A stretch of DNA of 64,000 nucleotides from Rhodospirillum sp. GTDB lineage: Bacteria; Pseudomonadota; Alphaproteobacteria; Rhodospirillales; Rhodospirillaceae. A program made the position numbers and the translations under genes. Positions 9,776 to 19,822 of this stretch are shown in pieces. Each line of letters begins with the position of its first letter. Within the stretch, counting starts at the first letter, position 1. Under the pieces are notes generated by a model. The model was not told the origin of the DNA, searched no databases, and was given only the letters and a program-made list of their open reading frames with translations. The stretch covers positions 62,001-126,000 of the forward strand of contig JAIOYK010000006.1 in NCBI GenBank assembly GCA_021741145.1, in the 5' to 3' direction.

Positions 9776-11824
9776 ATGGCCCAGGAAGACGGCTCAGACA
9801 AGGGATCGGACAAGGGATCGGGATCGGCCAAATTCGACCCGGTGATCCTACGGGACCGCTACCAGATCGATCCGGCCCAGCATATCCCCGACCTGGACAT
9901 GCCCAACGCGCGCGCCTTCGTCGCCACCGACAAGCGCAACAACCAGCGGAACCTCTACGCTTTGGTCTGCGAAGGGCATTTGCCACCGCGCATCAACCTG
10001 ATGCGTAAGCTGCGCGGCGTGACCTCCCCTGGCCTGATTCCCCTGATCGAATGGGGCACGGTGGACTGGCCACCGATCGAGGGCCGCTGCGTCTCTGTCG
10101 TCTACGAACGCCCCATGGGCGGTCGGGTCATGAAGTCCATGGACGCGGTCTTCCAGCCCGTACCGGATCAACAGTTCATCAAGACCATCGTCAAACCCCT
10201 GATCGCCGCGCTGACGGAAATCCAGTCCCATTCCACGGTGCACCGGGCCATCCGCCCCACCAACCTGTATTGGATCGACAAGGAACAGACCAGGATCGCC
10301 CTTGGGGATTGCACAACCTCGCCCCCCGGCTATCACCAACCCATGATCTGCGAAACCGTCGAAAGCGGCATGGCGGCGCCCGAGGGACGGGGCGCGGGTT
10401 ACTACCCGGAAGACATGTACGCCCTGGGCGCGACCCTGGTGGCCATCTCCATGGGACGGTGCGCCCTGGTCCACGAGAGCGACGACACCATCCTGACCCA
10501 CAAAATCAATAATGGATCCTACGCCACGGTGGTGGGGGAGGAACGGGTGCCGCTGGGCATCATCGAGTTGGTGCGTGGCATGTTGGTGGACGACCCGGAC
10601 CAGCGTTGGACCCTCGAAGCCATCGACATGTGGATGAACGGGCGGCGCATGAACCCCATGCAAACCAAGCAGGACAAGCGCTCCCAACGGCCCTTCATGT
10701 TCCGCAACACGGAGTATTTCACCCGCCGCGCCCTGGCCCATGCCCTGACCCGGGATTGGGAGGCTGGCGCCACGCCCCTGATGGAAGGCAAGGTGGAAAT
10801 CTGGCTGCGCCGGGGCCTTGAACTGCATGAGTTGGCCGATTCCGTGGCGAACGTGATCCGGGCCTCCGGTGCCCGGGCCAAGGACGTGGGCATGGCCCGG
10901 GACATGGCCATGGCTTCGGCCCTGACCCTGATGGATCCCGCCGCGCCCATCCGCTATGGCCGTCTGCGTATCCATATGGAGGCCTTTGGTACGGCCCTGG
11001 CGATTTCCCTGACCAAGAAGCAGGATATCCGCCCCTACGTGGATTTGGTGCAGAAGGATTTTTCCAAGACCTGGATCGCCGCGCAAGAAAGTTTTTCAAC
11101 CGACCATGGGCGCTACGGAGCGGAATTTCGGGAAATGCAAACCTACCTGACCCAGGCGACCAAGGGCGGTGGGGTGGAGCGCTGCCTGTATGAAATGACC
11201 GAATACGTCGCCTGCCGCAGTTCCCTGTTGAAAGACCAATGTGTCCTTGAAATCGCCGACCTGTTGCCAGCCCTGGAACGGGTGTCGGGCAAGGTGGATC
11301 CAAAGACCCCGCCGACGGATCGCCATGTGGTGGCCTTCATCGCCGCGCGCTACGCAAAGGACACCATGCCCCAGATCCATGCCATGAACGACACGGATCC
11401 GCGCAAGGCCACGCTGGGCATGCTCGCGGTCCTCGCCCTGGTCCAATGGAAGATGGGGCCGCCGAGCCTGCCCGGTCTGGCGAGTTGGCTGGGAGGCTTG
11501 ATGACTCCGGTCATCGAAAGCTACCATGGCCGGGACCGGAGGCGGCAGTTGGAAAAGGAAGTCCCCAAGCTGGTGCGCAAGGGCAACTTGCCCGAACTGT
11601 TCAAGCTTCTGGACAATGCCGAGGAACGCCAAGCCGACTTCGATGATTTCGCCGTGGCCCGCCTGCAATACGCCCAGGCCGCCCAGCAGGTGGCCGCCCT
11701 GGAAAGCGGGAACTTCCGGGTCAGTGAGAATTCCGAGAAGCTGGGCCAGCAGGTCGCGGCGTCCATTTCCGCCGCGGTCTCCATTCTTGCGGTCATTTTC
11801 GTCCTTCTCGCCCATTTGGTATAG
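9776..11824 (+). CDS. Tail-anchored protein kinase-like protein, probable pseudokinase
   Basis: A 682-residue protein with a kinase-like domain (about 25-320), a long helical region and one C-terminal membrane helix (ISAAVSILAVIFVLLAHLV), so its bulk faces the cytoplasm. Kinase landmarks are degenerate. The HRD loop reads HRAIRPTN (catalytic Asp replaced by Ala), the DFG position reads GDC, and no clear VAIK lysine is present. AAPEGRGAGYYPEDMYALGA keeps the APE motif and the F-helix Asp. The start at 9776 has GGAG at good spacing, whereas the track's TTG start is 39 codons upstream. It is followed after 3 bases by a small membrane protein. Role unknown; scaffold or allosteric partner is the usual guess for pseudokinases. 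Confidence 0.78.
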   Translation: MAQEDGSDKGSDKGSGSAKFDPVILRDRYQIDPAQHIPDLDMPNARAFVATDKRNNQRNLYALVCEGHLPPRINLMRKLRGVTSPGLIPLIEWGTVDWPPIEGRCVSVVYERPMGGRVMKSMDAVFQPVPDQQFIKTIVKPLIAALTEIQSHSTVHRAIRPTNLYWIDKEQTRIALGDCTTSPPGYHQPMICETVESGMAAPEGRGAGYYPEDMYALGATLVAISMGRCALVHESDDTILTHKINNGSYATVVGEERVPLGIIELVRGMLVDDPDQRWTLEAIDMWMNGRRMNPMQTKQDKRSQRPFMFRNTEYFTRRALAHALTRDWEAGATPLMEGKVEIWLRRGLELHELADSVANVIRASGARAKDVGMARDMAMASALTLMDPAAPIRYGRLRIHMEAFGTALAISLTKKQDIRPYVDLVQKDFSKTWIAAQESFSTDHGRYGAEFREMQTYLTQATKGGGVERCLYEMTEYVACRSSLLKDQCVLEIADLLPALERVSGKVDPKTPPTDRHVVAFIAARYAKDTMPQIHAMNDTDPRKATLGMLAVLALVQWKMGPPSLPGLASWLGGLMTPVIESYHGRDRRRQLEKEVPKLVRKGNLPELFKLLDNAEERQADFDDFAVARLQYAQAAQQVAALESGNFRVSENSEKLGQQVAASISAAVSILAVIFVLLAHLV

Positions 11825-11827
11825 GCC

Positions 11828-12361
11828 ATGGCCAAGAAACCAGAAATCAAAAAGCAGAAGGACGCGGGCCTGGGCTTAGGCGCCAAGTTGATCCTGCTTA
11901 TTGTCCTCGCCGTCATGGCGCTGTTCATCATTCCCACGGTTATCCTGCTATGCGTCGCCATGCTGCCGACCTTCGTGGCGGCGATCACCGACCGCTCCAT
12001 CAGCCGGATGAGCTGGCTCTGCGTGGGTGGTTTGAACTTCTCGGGCACGGTGCCCTTCATCGCCGACCTCTGGATCCGGGGCGGCCACATGGATGCCGCC
12101 CTGTCCTTGGTCACCGATGTCTTCACCATCATGCTGATCTACGGGGCCGCGGGCGTGGGTTGGCTGCTCTATATCTCCGTCCCCCAATTGCTGGGCGCCT
12201 TCATGGCCATGACCGCGACTCACCGGATCGCGACGCTGAAGGCCCAGCAGGAAAAGCTGGGGGACGATTGGGGTCCGGAAGTCCGCGAAGGGGCCGAGGA
12301 GGCGGTGGCCGAATTCATGCGCCGCGGTCGGGTCTCGGATTTCAACACACCGTCGGGATGA
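11828..12361 (+). CDS. Uncharacterised three-helix membrane protein
   Basis: A 177-residue protein with a basic N-terminus (MAKKPEIKKQK) and three hydrophobic stretches, at about 21-50, 72-85 (weaker) and 95-130. A charged cytoplasmic tail follows. No family is recognised. Its ATG lies 3 bases after the pseudokinase stop, so the two are almost certainly translated from one message and may work together at the inner membrane. No catalytic motif is visible. Confidence 0.75.
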   Translation: MAKKPEIKKQKDAGLGLGAKLILLIVLAVMALFIIPTVILLCVAMLPTFVAAITDRSISRMSWLCVGGLNFSGTVPFIADLWIRGGHMDAALSLVTDVFTIMLIYGAAGVGWLLYISVPQLLGAFMAMTATHRIATLKAQQEKLGDDWGPEVREGAEEAVAEFMRRGRVSDFNTPSG

Positions 12362-12475
12362 CCCCAGGTTCCACCGAGGCCACATTCTGGCCAAGGTCAC
12401 TCCCTAAAAATCAAGAATGACCCCAATTCAGGCACGCCCCCATTCCCCGCCCAAAGACCCCAGGGAGCCCTCTTC

Positions 12476-14572
12476 ATGAAGACCATCCTTTCCCCTTCCA
12501 TGGCCTTGGCCCTGGTCGGCGTCGCCCTGCCGGTGTTGGCTCCGCCAGTGGCGGCCCAGGAACCGGGTCCGACTCTGCGACGGATCCTCCTGTCCACCGG
12601 CGGCGTGGGACAGTTCGAATACACCGTCACGGTGGATGGAACGGCGACGGTCACTCTGCCGACCCGCCTGGACCAGGTGAACGACCTCCTGAAAAGCCTG
12701 ACGGTCAACGACCCCAAGGGCACCGCCGTCTCCGCCCGATTGGCCGTGCGCGATCCCCTGCCCGCCCTGTTCCGCGATATGCCCTTCCCGCCCGAGGCCC
12801 TGGAGTCCCCCGAGGCCCTGTTCAGCGCCCTGAGAGGGGAAGAAATCACCGTCTCCGGTCCCAAGGCCATGGCCGGACATATCGTCTCGGTCAATCGGAT
12901 CACCGAAACCACCCCGGACGGCGCCGAGATCGACCGCCATCGGGTTGGCCTGATGACCGACAAGGGCCTGCGGCAATTCATCCTGGAAGACGCAGACACC
13001 ATCGCCCTGACCGACCCGGACATGCGCCAAGATGTCACCGATGCCCTGGCGGCCCTGGCCGACCACCGACGGGAGGACAGCCGGGAGGTGGAGATCACCC
13101 TGCAGGGGAAGGGCACCCGACAGGTTACCCTGGCCCATGTGGCCGAGGTTCCCCTATGGAAGGCGACCTACCGCCTGACCCTGCCCGCCCCCGGGCAGGA
13201 AGATGCCTCGGGCGACGGAGAGTCCGCCTCCCCCAAAAGCCGCCTGACCGGCTGGGCGGTGCTGGAAAACCTGAGCGGCGTTGACTGGAAGACTGTCGAA
13301 CTGGGCGTGGTCTCGGGCACCGCGGCGACCTTCTCCCAGGACCTCTACAGCCCGTATTACGTGGCTCGACAGCAGGTCCCCGTGGAAGTCCGCGACCGCT
13401 CCCTGCCTTCCCCCGATGGGGGCACTCTACCCGAGGGCCGGACCAGCATGGAGGGAGGCGCCATGGAGGACGCCGCCCTGGCACCGCCCCTGTCCCTGGA
13501 CGCCCGGCCCGAGGCGATGATGGCCCTGTCCAAGGCCGCCCCCTCTCCCCGGGCATCCTTCGCCTCCCAAGCCCCCATGGACGCCGCGGACGCCACCCAG
13601 GTGACCGCCCAGGTGGTGTTCACCCTGCCCCAGAAGGTCACCCTTGACACGGGCCAGACCCTGCTGATCCCCCTGACCGACACGGCCATCCCCGTGCAAC
13701 GGGTGGCCCATTATCAGGCCCAAGGATCCGGCCTTCATCCGTGGGCGGCGGCCCGATTGACCAACACGGGCGCGGTGGCCCTTCCCCCCGGCGCGGTCAG
13801 TGTCACCCAGGACACCGTCGATGGGCTCGCCTACCTGGGCGACACCCGCCTGACCACCCTGCCCCCGGGGGGTGAGCGTCTGCTGTCCTTCGCCGTCGAC
13901 CAAGACATCACCGTCCACCAGGACCGGTCCGAGGACCAGCGCCTGTCGGGGCTCACCGCGGCCAAGGGCATCGTCACCCTGCGTCAGGTGGCGCGCTCCG
14001 AAACCGTCTATCGGGTGGAAAATACCGGGCCGGAGGACCGGACTCTCGTCCTCGACCACCCCAAGCGACCCGGTTGGGACCTGAAGGCACCACCGGATTT
14101 CGCGTCCCTGGGTGAAACACCCGACGCCCACCGGCTGCGCTTCGTCGTGCCCGCGGGCGGGTCCATCACCCTGCCTCTGACCCAGGAACGGACCCTGGAT
14201 GAGCGCTATGGCGGGGGAGACCTGAGCGAATCCCTCTTGGCCTCCCTGACGGCGACGGGCGGACTGACGGACAAGGAAAAGCAGGCCGTCGCCCAAATGG
14301 CCCAATTGACCGCCCGGGCCGGAGAATACAATCGCCGCGCCCAAACCCTGGATCGGGATCTGACCCAGGTGGAACAGGACCAGGGACGCCTGCGGGAAAA
14401 TCTGAAGAGCGTACCGGAGGACAGCGACCTGCACGCCCGCTTCATGGAACGCCTGGGACAGTTGGAGGACCGCCTGACCGCCCTGCGTGACCAACGGGCG
14501 GAAGCGGAAAAGGAAGCCGAGTCCGCCAGGGCGGATCTGGCGAATTACGTCGCCGGATTAACCCTCCCGTGA
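12476..14572 (+). CDS. Exported DUF4139-domain protein
   Basis: A 698-residue exported protein with a signal peptide (ALALVGVALPVLAPPVAAQE, cleaved near residue 28). The central part, with WKATYRLTL, GWAVLENLSGVDWKTVELGVVSG and the later VYRVENTG region, matches what I know of DUF4139 proteins (beta-rich, unknown function). A low-complexity Pro/Ala segment lies around residues 320-370, and the last 90 residues form a coiled coil rich in Glu, Arg and Gln. Its stop overlaps the GTG start of the next small gene (GTGA). Envelope location is inferred from the signal peptide; the activity is unknown. Confidence 0.75.
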   Translation: MKTILSPSMALALVGVALPVLAPPVAAQEPGPTLRRILLSTGGVGQFEYTVTVDGTATVTLPTRLDQVNDLLKSLTVNDPKGTAVSARLAVRDPLPALFRDMPFPPEALESPEALFSALRGEEITVSGPKAMAGHIVSVNRITETTPDGAEIDRHRVGLMTDKGLRQFILEDADTIALTDPDMRQDVTDALAALADHRREDSREVEITLQGKGTRQVTLAHVAEVPLWKATYRLTLPAPGQEDASGDGESASPKSRLTGWAVLENLSGVDWKTVELGVVSGTAATFSQDLYSPYYVARQQVPVEVRDRSLPSPDGGTLPEGRTSMEGGAMEDAALAPPLSLDARPEAMMALSKAAPSPRASFASQAPMDAADATQVTAQVVFTLPQKVTLDTGQTLLIPLTDTAIPVQRVAHYQAQGSGLHPWAAARLTNTGAVALPPGAVSVTQDTVDGLAYLGDTRLTTLPPGGERLLSFAVDQDITVHQDRSEDQRLSGLTAAKGIVTLRQVARSETVYRVENTGPEDRTLVLDHPKRPGWDLKAPPDFASLGETPDAHRLRFVVPAGGSITLPLTQERTLDERYGGGDLSESLLASLTATGGLTDKEKQAVAQMAQLTARAGEYNRRAQTLDRDLTQVEQDQGRLRENLKSVPEDSDLHARFMERLGQLEDRLTALRDQRAEAEKEAESARADLANYVAGLTLP

Positions 14573-14754
14573 GCCCCCGTCCGGAGGAGCCCCGGAACGC
14601 CCCGCGCGAGGACGCCGGGACCGGTTCCCTGGACAACCGGGACACCCGCTTCCGCAAGGGCCTAGAGGGCGCGAGCGGAGGACCTGGCTTGGCCGTGTGG
14701 GGGCTATTCGCCCTCGCCGCCTTGGTCGGCCTGTCCTTGTTCTTTGACTTTTGA
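14569..14754 (+). CDS. Small single-pass membrane protein
   Basis: A 61-residue protein with a charged, disordered N-terminus and one C-terminal membrane helix (LAVWGLFALAALVGLSLFF). Its GTG start overlaps the stop of the DUF4139 gene by GTGA, which suggests translational coupling and supports it being real. The final codons and stop lie within the first unit of a three-unit 17-bp tandem repeat. Function unknown. Confidence 0.55.
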   Translation: MSPRPEEPRNAPREDAGTGSLDNRDTRFRKGLEGASGGPGLAVWGLFALAALVGLSLFFDF

Positions 14755-14790
14755 CGTTCTTTGACTTTTGACGTTCTTTGACTTTTGACG
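14740..14790 (+). repeat. Three perfect 17-bp tandem units spanning a stop codon
   Basis: The unit ttctttgacttttgacg occurs three times without a mismatch. Unit one encodes the C-terminal FFDF and TGA stop of the small membrane protein. Units two and three lie outside the gene. The arrangement is the same as the repeat at the end of purA. Confidence 0.93.
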
Positions 14791-15446
14791 CCTTGCGTCC
14801 CCCTCGGCGAGGAATTCCGCGTCCATATCCACCTTCAGGATCAGGGCTCCCCCCTCGATCCAGGTGATGGCGTCGTGGCGAGATCAGGTCGCCCCCAGGG
14901 GGGGACAAGTATCAGGTCCGCCCATGGGGCGAGACCACGGAGACGTCATACACCGGTGACAGCCGCGAGACCGCGCGCTCCCTCGGGTCCTCGACCCTGG
15001 CGGGGCGGGGCGGGGCCAAAGTGAAAAGCAGCCTGGCCAGAACGGGAAAAAGGCGAGGGAGCGAAGGGAACGCGACTCACCCTTGAAAAAGCGCAGCGAA
15101 TGCGGGATCGAATGGGGCAGGAAGAACGTTTAATATGCACGTTTTCAGGGTTTCCCGGAACGAACATCATAGGGAACATTGAAGGCGGAGCATGGCCTTT
15201 GCTATCTTGTGGTGATACGCGTCGCGAAGACTCCCGCGAGGGACAGGCGCGGGGAAGCTGAGGGGCAAGTCAGGCAAGGGGGAAAGCCCGGCCTCGGACC
15301 CCGGGGGAAATGAGAAAAGAGAGACCCTTTTCCGCAGGATTTCGCGCGCTTGGCGACCACGGGATCCACCCAACCTGGATCTGGACCCACCTTTCGGTCC
15401 ACTCCGGGGAGGCGATCCGACCACGCCGGGCTGACCTCGAAAAAGC
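14791..15446. other. Intergenic region and long leader before mutA
   Basis: About 650 bases contain no convincing gene. Short ORFs here have mixed composition and no ribosome sites. A possible sigma-70 type promoter reads TTGAAG, 18 bases, TATCTT at 15179-15208. That would give a leader of about 230 bases before mutA. The leader is G+C rich with several possible hairpins. I looked for the cobalamin riboswitch B12 box and did not find it. Confidence 0.5.
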
Positions 15447-17558
15447 ATGACCGCAAGGCAAAAACAGGCAATGACCGAAGACACCCTATCGCTTGCCGCC
15501 GATTTCCCGGCCCTGTCCCACGACGAATGGACCGTTCTCGTGGACAAGGCCCTGAAGGGGGCCTCGTTTGAAAAGAAGATGGTCACGAAGACCCACGAGG
15601 GCTTCTCCATCCAACCACTCTACACCCGCCAGGATTGGCCGACGGACGGTGATCCCTCCGGCTTCCCCGGCGGCGCGCCCTTCACCCGGGGCGCCACGGC
15701 CAACGGGCCCCTCCCCAGCGGCTGGGACATCCGCCAAGAGCACGCCCACCCCGATCCCACCGCCGCCAACAAGCAGATCCTCACCGACCTCGAGAAGGGC
15801 GCCAACAGCATCACCCTGCGTCTGGATATGGCCGGACGGGTTGGCCTGGACGGGGACTCCGAGGCCGCGGCCGAGATCGCCGGATGGGACGGCGTCATGG
15901 TTTCCTCCGTCGAGGACCTGGACACGGCCCTTTCCGGGGTCGTCCTCGACGGCGCGGTGGTCTCCCTTGACGCGGGCGCCGGGTTCGAGGCCGCCGCGGC
16001 CCTGATGGTCGCCCTGTGGAAAAAGCGCGGCGTGGACCCCTCCAAGGCCATGGTCGCCTTCGACGCCGACCCCCTGGGCACGCTGGCCACCATCGGCGCC
16101 CTGCCCATGTCCACGGCGCGCGCCCTGGAGCGCCTGGGCGCGCTGGCCGTCCTGACCGGAGCGACCTACCCCAAGGCCACCGCGGTGAAGGTGGATGGCG
16201 CCCCCTACCACGACGCGGGCGCCAATGAATCCCAGACCCTGGCCGCCGCCCTGGCCACCGGTGTCGCCTACCTGCGGACCATGGAGGCCGCCGGGATGGA
16301 CCTGGGGTCCGCCGCCCGGCAGATCGTCTTCTCCCTGCCCCTGGACAGCGACTTCTTCATGGGAATCGCCAAGTTGCGCGCCGCCCGCCAGCTCTGGGGC
16401 CGGATCCTGGAGGCCTGTGGGGTCGACGAGGCCGACCGGGCCATGCGGCTGCGCGCCACCACCGCCCGACGGATCCTCACCCGCCGGGATCCCTGGGTGA
16501 ACATGCTGCGGACCACGGTGACCTGTTTCGCCGGAGCCGTGGGCGGGGCGGACAGCGTGTCCGTCGCCCCCTTCGACGCGGCCTTGGGCGTGTCCACGGA
16601 CTTCGCCCGCCGCATCGCCCGCAACGTCCAGATCGTCCTGATGGAGGAGAGCAACCTGGGCCGGGTCATCGACCCCGCGGGCGGCTCGTGGTACGTGGAA
16701 ACCCTCACCGACCGACTGGCCCGGGAAGCCTGGAGCGAGTTCCAGCGCATCGAGGAGGAGGACGGGATCGTCGCCGCCCTGGAGAGTGGCTCCCTCGCGG
16801 CCCGAATCGCCGAGACCTGGGAGTCCCGCCGCGCCGCCATTGGCAAGCGCAAGGATCCCCTCACCGGTGTGTCCGAGTTCCCAAACCTGGGCGAGGCTTT
16901 GGTGGAAACCCTGCCCGTCGACCGGGATGCCCTGGTCAAGGCCGCCACCGGGCGGCTCGCCACCAGCCGCGCGTCGGCCAAGGGAGTGGTCGACTTCGCC
17001 ACCGCGGTGGACGCGGCGGGTAGGGGCGCGACCCTTGGGGGGCTGACAACGGCCCTGTCCGATGGGGTGGCCGCCCAGGTCACCGTCCTCGCGGCCCACG
17101 ATCTGGCGGAGGATTTCGAGGCCCTGCGCGACGCCTCGGACCTTTGGAAGGAAAAGCGGGGCCAGCGGCCATCAATTTTCCTGGCCAACCTGGGTCCCGT
17201 GGCCCAATACACCGCACGGGCGACCTTCGCCAAGAACCTGTTCGAGGCCGGTGGCGTCGAGGGGCTTCCCGGCGCCGGCGCCATCTCCGCCGAGGACTGC
17301 GCCGCGGCGTTCAAGGACAGCGGCGCCACCGTGGCGGTGATCTGTTCCTCGGACGGGCTCTATGCCGAAATGGCGGAATCCGTCGCCCAGGCGCTGAAGG
17401 CCGCGGGCGCGACCAAGCTCTATCAGGCCGGTGCGCCGGGCGAGGCCAAGAACGCCCTGACCGCCGCGGGCGTCGACGCCTTCATCCATGTTGGCTGCGA
17501 CGTACTTGGCACCCTGACCGACCTGCATGCCCACCTGGGCCTTACGGTGGAAGGATAA
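15447..17558 (+). CDS. mutA: Methylmalonyl-CoA mutase, small (non-catalytic) subunit
   Basis: Partner of MutB in the B12-dependent interconversion of methylmalonyl-CoA and succinyl-CoA (propionate and ethylmalonyl-CoA pathways). The 703 residues keep the barrel fold, for example NVQIVLMEESNLGRVIDPAGG and GGSWYVETLTDRLA. The C-terminal B12 domain lacks the DxHxxG cobalt-ligand motif and reads ICSSDGLYAEMAES, as expected for the small subunit. The start could be 15447 or 15471; neither has a clear ribosome site. mutB begins 6 bases after its stop. Confidence 0.95.
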   Translation: MTARQKQAMTEDTLSLAADFPALSHDEWTVLVDKALKGASFEKKMVTKTHEGFSIQPLYTRQDWPTDGDPSGFPGGAPFTRGATANGPLPSGWDIRQEHAHPDPTAANKQILTDLEKGANSITLRLDMAGRVGLDGDSEAAAEIAGWDGVMVSSVEDLDTALSGVVLDGAVVSLDAGAGFEAAAALMVALWKKRGVDPSKAMVAFDADPLGTLATIGALPMSTARALERLGALAVLTGATYPKATAVKVDGAPYHDAGANESQTLAAALATGVAYLRTMEAAGMDLGSAARQIVFSLPLDSDFFMGIAKLRAARQLWGRILEACGVDEADRAMRLRATTARRILTRRDPWVNMLRTTVTCFAGAVGGADSVSVAPFDAALGVSTDFARRIARNVQIVLMEESNLGRVIDPAGGSWYVETLTDRLAREAWSEFQRIEEEDGIVAALESGSLAARIAETWESRRAAIGKRKDPLTGVSEFPNLGEALVETLPVDRDALVKAATGRLATSRASAKGVVDFATAVDAAGRGATLGGLTTALSDGVAAQVTVLAAHDLAEDFEALRDASDLWKEKRGQRPSIFLANLGPVAQYTARATFAKNLFEAGGVEGLPGAGAISAEDCAAAFKDSGATVAVICSSDGLYAEMAESVAQALKAAGATKLYQAGAPGEAKNALTAAGVDAFIHVGCDVLGTLTDLHAHLGLTVEG

Positions 17559-17564
17559 GATCCG

Positions 17565-19763
17565 ATGACCGGCATTCCTGATTTTACCAAGATCGACCTG
17601 AACGGCCACGCCCCCACCGGAACCGCCAAGGCCTGGAGCGCGAAATTCACCGAGGCCACCGGCAAGGAGCCAAAGGCGCTGGCCTGGGAGACCCCGGAGC
17701 ATATTTCCGTCAAGCCCCTCTACAAGGCCTCCGACCTAAGTGGGCTGGACTTCCTCGATACCTATCCGGGCGCCGCGCCCTTCCTGCGCGGTCCCTATTC
17801 GACCATGTACGTGAACCAGCCCTGGACCATCCGTCAGTACGCCGGGTTCTCCACGGCCACGGAATCCAATGCCTTCTACCGCCGCAATCTCGCCGCCGGT
17901 CAGAAGGGCCTGTCCGTGGCCTTCGACCTGGCCACCCACCGGGGCTATGATTCCGATCACCCGCGGGTGGCGGGCGACGTGGGCATGGCGGGCGTGGCCA
18001 TCGACAGCATCTACGACATGCGCACCCTGTTCGGCGGCATCCCGCTGGACAAGATGAGCGTGTCCATGACCATGAACGGCGCGGTCCTGCCGGTCTTGGC
18101 GCTTTACATCCTCGCCGCCGAGGAACAGGGCGTCTCGCCGGAGAAGCTGTCGGGCACCATCCAGAACGACATCCTCAAGGAATTCATGGTACGGAACACC
18201 TATATTTATCCGCCCACGCCGTCCATGCGGATCATCTCCGACATCTTTTCCTTCACCGCCGCCAATATGCCCAAGTACAACTCCATTTCCATTTCCGGCT
18301 ATCACATGCAGGAGGCGGGAGCGACCGCGGACCTGGAGTTGGCCTATACCCTCGCCGACGGCGTGGAATACGCCCGGGCGGGCATGGCCGCGGGACTGGA
18401 CATCGATGCCTTCGCCCCCCGCCTGTCCTTCTTCTGGGCCATCGGCATGAACTTCTACATGGAAGTGGCCAAGATGCGGGCGGCCCGGCTTCTCTGGGCC
18501 AAGCTGATCAAGCGGTTCGACGCCAAGAACCCCAAGTCCCTGTCGTTGCGCACCCACAGCCAGACCTCTGGCTGGTCGCTGACCGCTCAAGATGTCTTCA
18601 ACAACGTCACCCGGACCTGCGTGGAGGCCATGGCCGCCACGCAGGGCCACACCCAGTCCCTGCACACCAACGCCCTGGACGAGGCCATCGCCCTGCCGAC
18701 GGACTTCTCCGCGCGTATCGCCCGGAACACCCAGTTGTTCATCCAGCAGGAGGCCAACACCAACCGGGTCATCGACCCCTGGGGCGGCAGCTATTACGTG
18801 GAGCGCCTGACCCACGACTTGGCCGCCCGCGCCTGGACCCATATCCAGGAGGTCGAGGAAACCGGCGGCATGGCCAAGGCCATCGAGGCCGGTATCCCCA
18901 AGATGCGCATCGAGGAGGCCGCGGCCCGCACCCAGGCCCGCATCGACAGCGGTCGCCAGACCGTCCTCGGCGTCAACAAGCACAAGGTGGAGACGGACCA
19001 AGCCTTCGAGGTGCTGAAGGTCGAGAACGCCCAGGTACGGCGCCAGCAGATCGAACAGCTCGAGAAGCTGCGCGCCGAGCGGGACCCGACCAAGGTGGAG
19101 GCGGCGCTCTCCGCCCTGACCAAATCCGCGGAAACCGGCGAGGGCAATCTGCTCGCGCTCGCCGTCGACGCGGGCCGCGAGAAGGCCACCGTGGGCGAAA
19201 TCTCCTTGGCCCTGGAAAAGGTCTATGGACGCCACAAGGCGGAAATCCGCGGCATCTCCGGCGTCTATGTCAGCGAGGTGGGAGAGATGACCGATAAAGT
19301 GGACGCGCTCCACAAGATGGTGGAGGAATTCGAGGTCAACGACGGCCGTCGGCCGCGGATCCTGATCGCCAAGATGGGCCAGGACGGCCACGACCGCGGC
19401 CAGAAAGTGATCGCCACGGCCTTCGCCGACTTGGGCTTCGATGTGGACATCGGCTCCCTATTCCAGACGCCCGCGGAAAGCGCCCGTCAGGCGGTGGAGA
19501 ACGACGTGCATATCGTCGGTGCCTCCTCCCTGGCCGCCGGTCACCTGACCCTGGTGCCCGAACTGCGCCAGGAACTGGCCAAGCAGGGCCGGGAGGACAT
19601 CATGGTCGTTGTCGGCGGCGTCATCCCGCCCGATGACTTCGATGCCCTGTACAAGGCGGGGGCCGCGGCCATCTTCCCGCCGGGCACCAATATCGCCGAG
19701 GCGGCCCTCGACCTGCTCGCCAAGCTCAATGAGAAGCTGGGCTACACCTCGAAAGCGGCTTGA
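17565..19763 (+). CDS. mutB: Methylmalonyl-CoA mutase, large (catalytic) subunit
   Basis: Catalytic subunit, 732 residues, cytosolic. The substrate barrel (about residues 40-560) contains [31 protein letters not shown] and [12 protein letters not shown]. The C-terminal cobalamin domain (about 600-730) has the base-off ligand motif DGHDRG (His about 614), then GSLFQTPAE and [10 protein letters not shown]. It forms an operon with mutA upstream and meaB downstream. A repeat element separates it from meaB. Confidence 0.97.
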   Translation: MTGIPDFTKIDLNGHAPTGTAKAWSAKFTEATGKEPKALAWETPEHISVKPLYKASDLSGLDFLDTYPGAAPFLRGPYSTMYVNQPWTIRQYAGFSTATESNAFYRRNLAAGQKGLSVAFDLATHRGYDSDHPRVAGDVGMAGVAIDSIYDMRTLFGGIPLDKMSVSMTMNGAVLPVLALYILAAEEQGVSPEKLSGTIQNDILKEFMVRNTYIYPPTPSMRIISDIFSFTAANMPKYNSISISGYHMQEAGATADLELAYTLADGVEYARAGMAAGLDIDAFAPRLSFFWAIGMNFYMEVAKMRAARLLWAKLIKRFDAKNPKSLSLRTHSQTSGWSLTAQDVFNNVTRTCVEAMAATQGHTQSLHTNALDEAIALPTDFSARIARNTQLFIQQEANTNRVIDPWGGSYYVERLTHDLAARAWTHIQEVEETGGMAKAIEAGIPKMRIEEAAARTQARIDSGRQTVLGVNKHKVETDQAFEVLKVENAQVRRQQIEQLEKLRAERDPTKVEAALSALTKSAETGEGNLLALAVDAGREKATVGEISLALEKVYGRHKAEIRGISGVYVSEVGEMTDKVDALHKMVEEFEVNDGRRPRILIAKMGQDGHDRGQKVIATAFADLGFDVDIGSLFQTPAESARQAVENDVHIVGASSLAAGHLTLVPELRQELAKQGREDIMVVVGGVIPPDDFDALYKAGAAAIFPPGTNIAEAALDLLAKLNEKLGYTSKAA

Positions 19764-19822
19764 TCGGCCGCTTGCCGGATTCGTCCGCCATGTTCGGACG
19801 AATCCGGTTCCGCGTTTTCGTT

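Noticed and set aside
14785-15024. 79-codon plus-strand ORF and overlapping minus-strand frames after the 17-bp repeat
   Set aside because: No ribosome sites, no domain and mixed composition; possibly degraded sequence, but nothing identifiable.
14990-15446. Cobalamin riboswitch before mutA
   Set aside because: The pathway made it worth checking, but neither the B12 box nor the adjacent conserved core is present.
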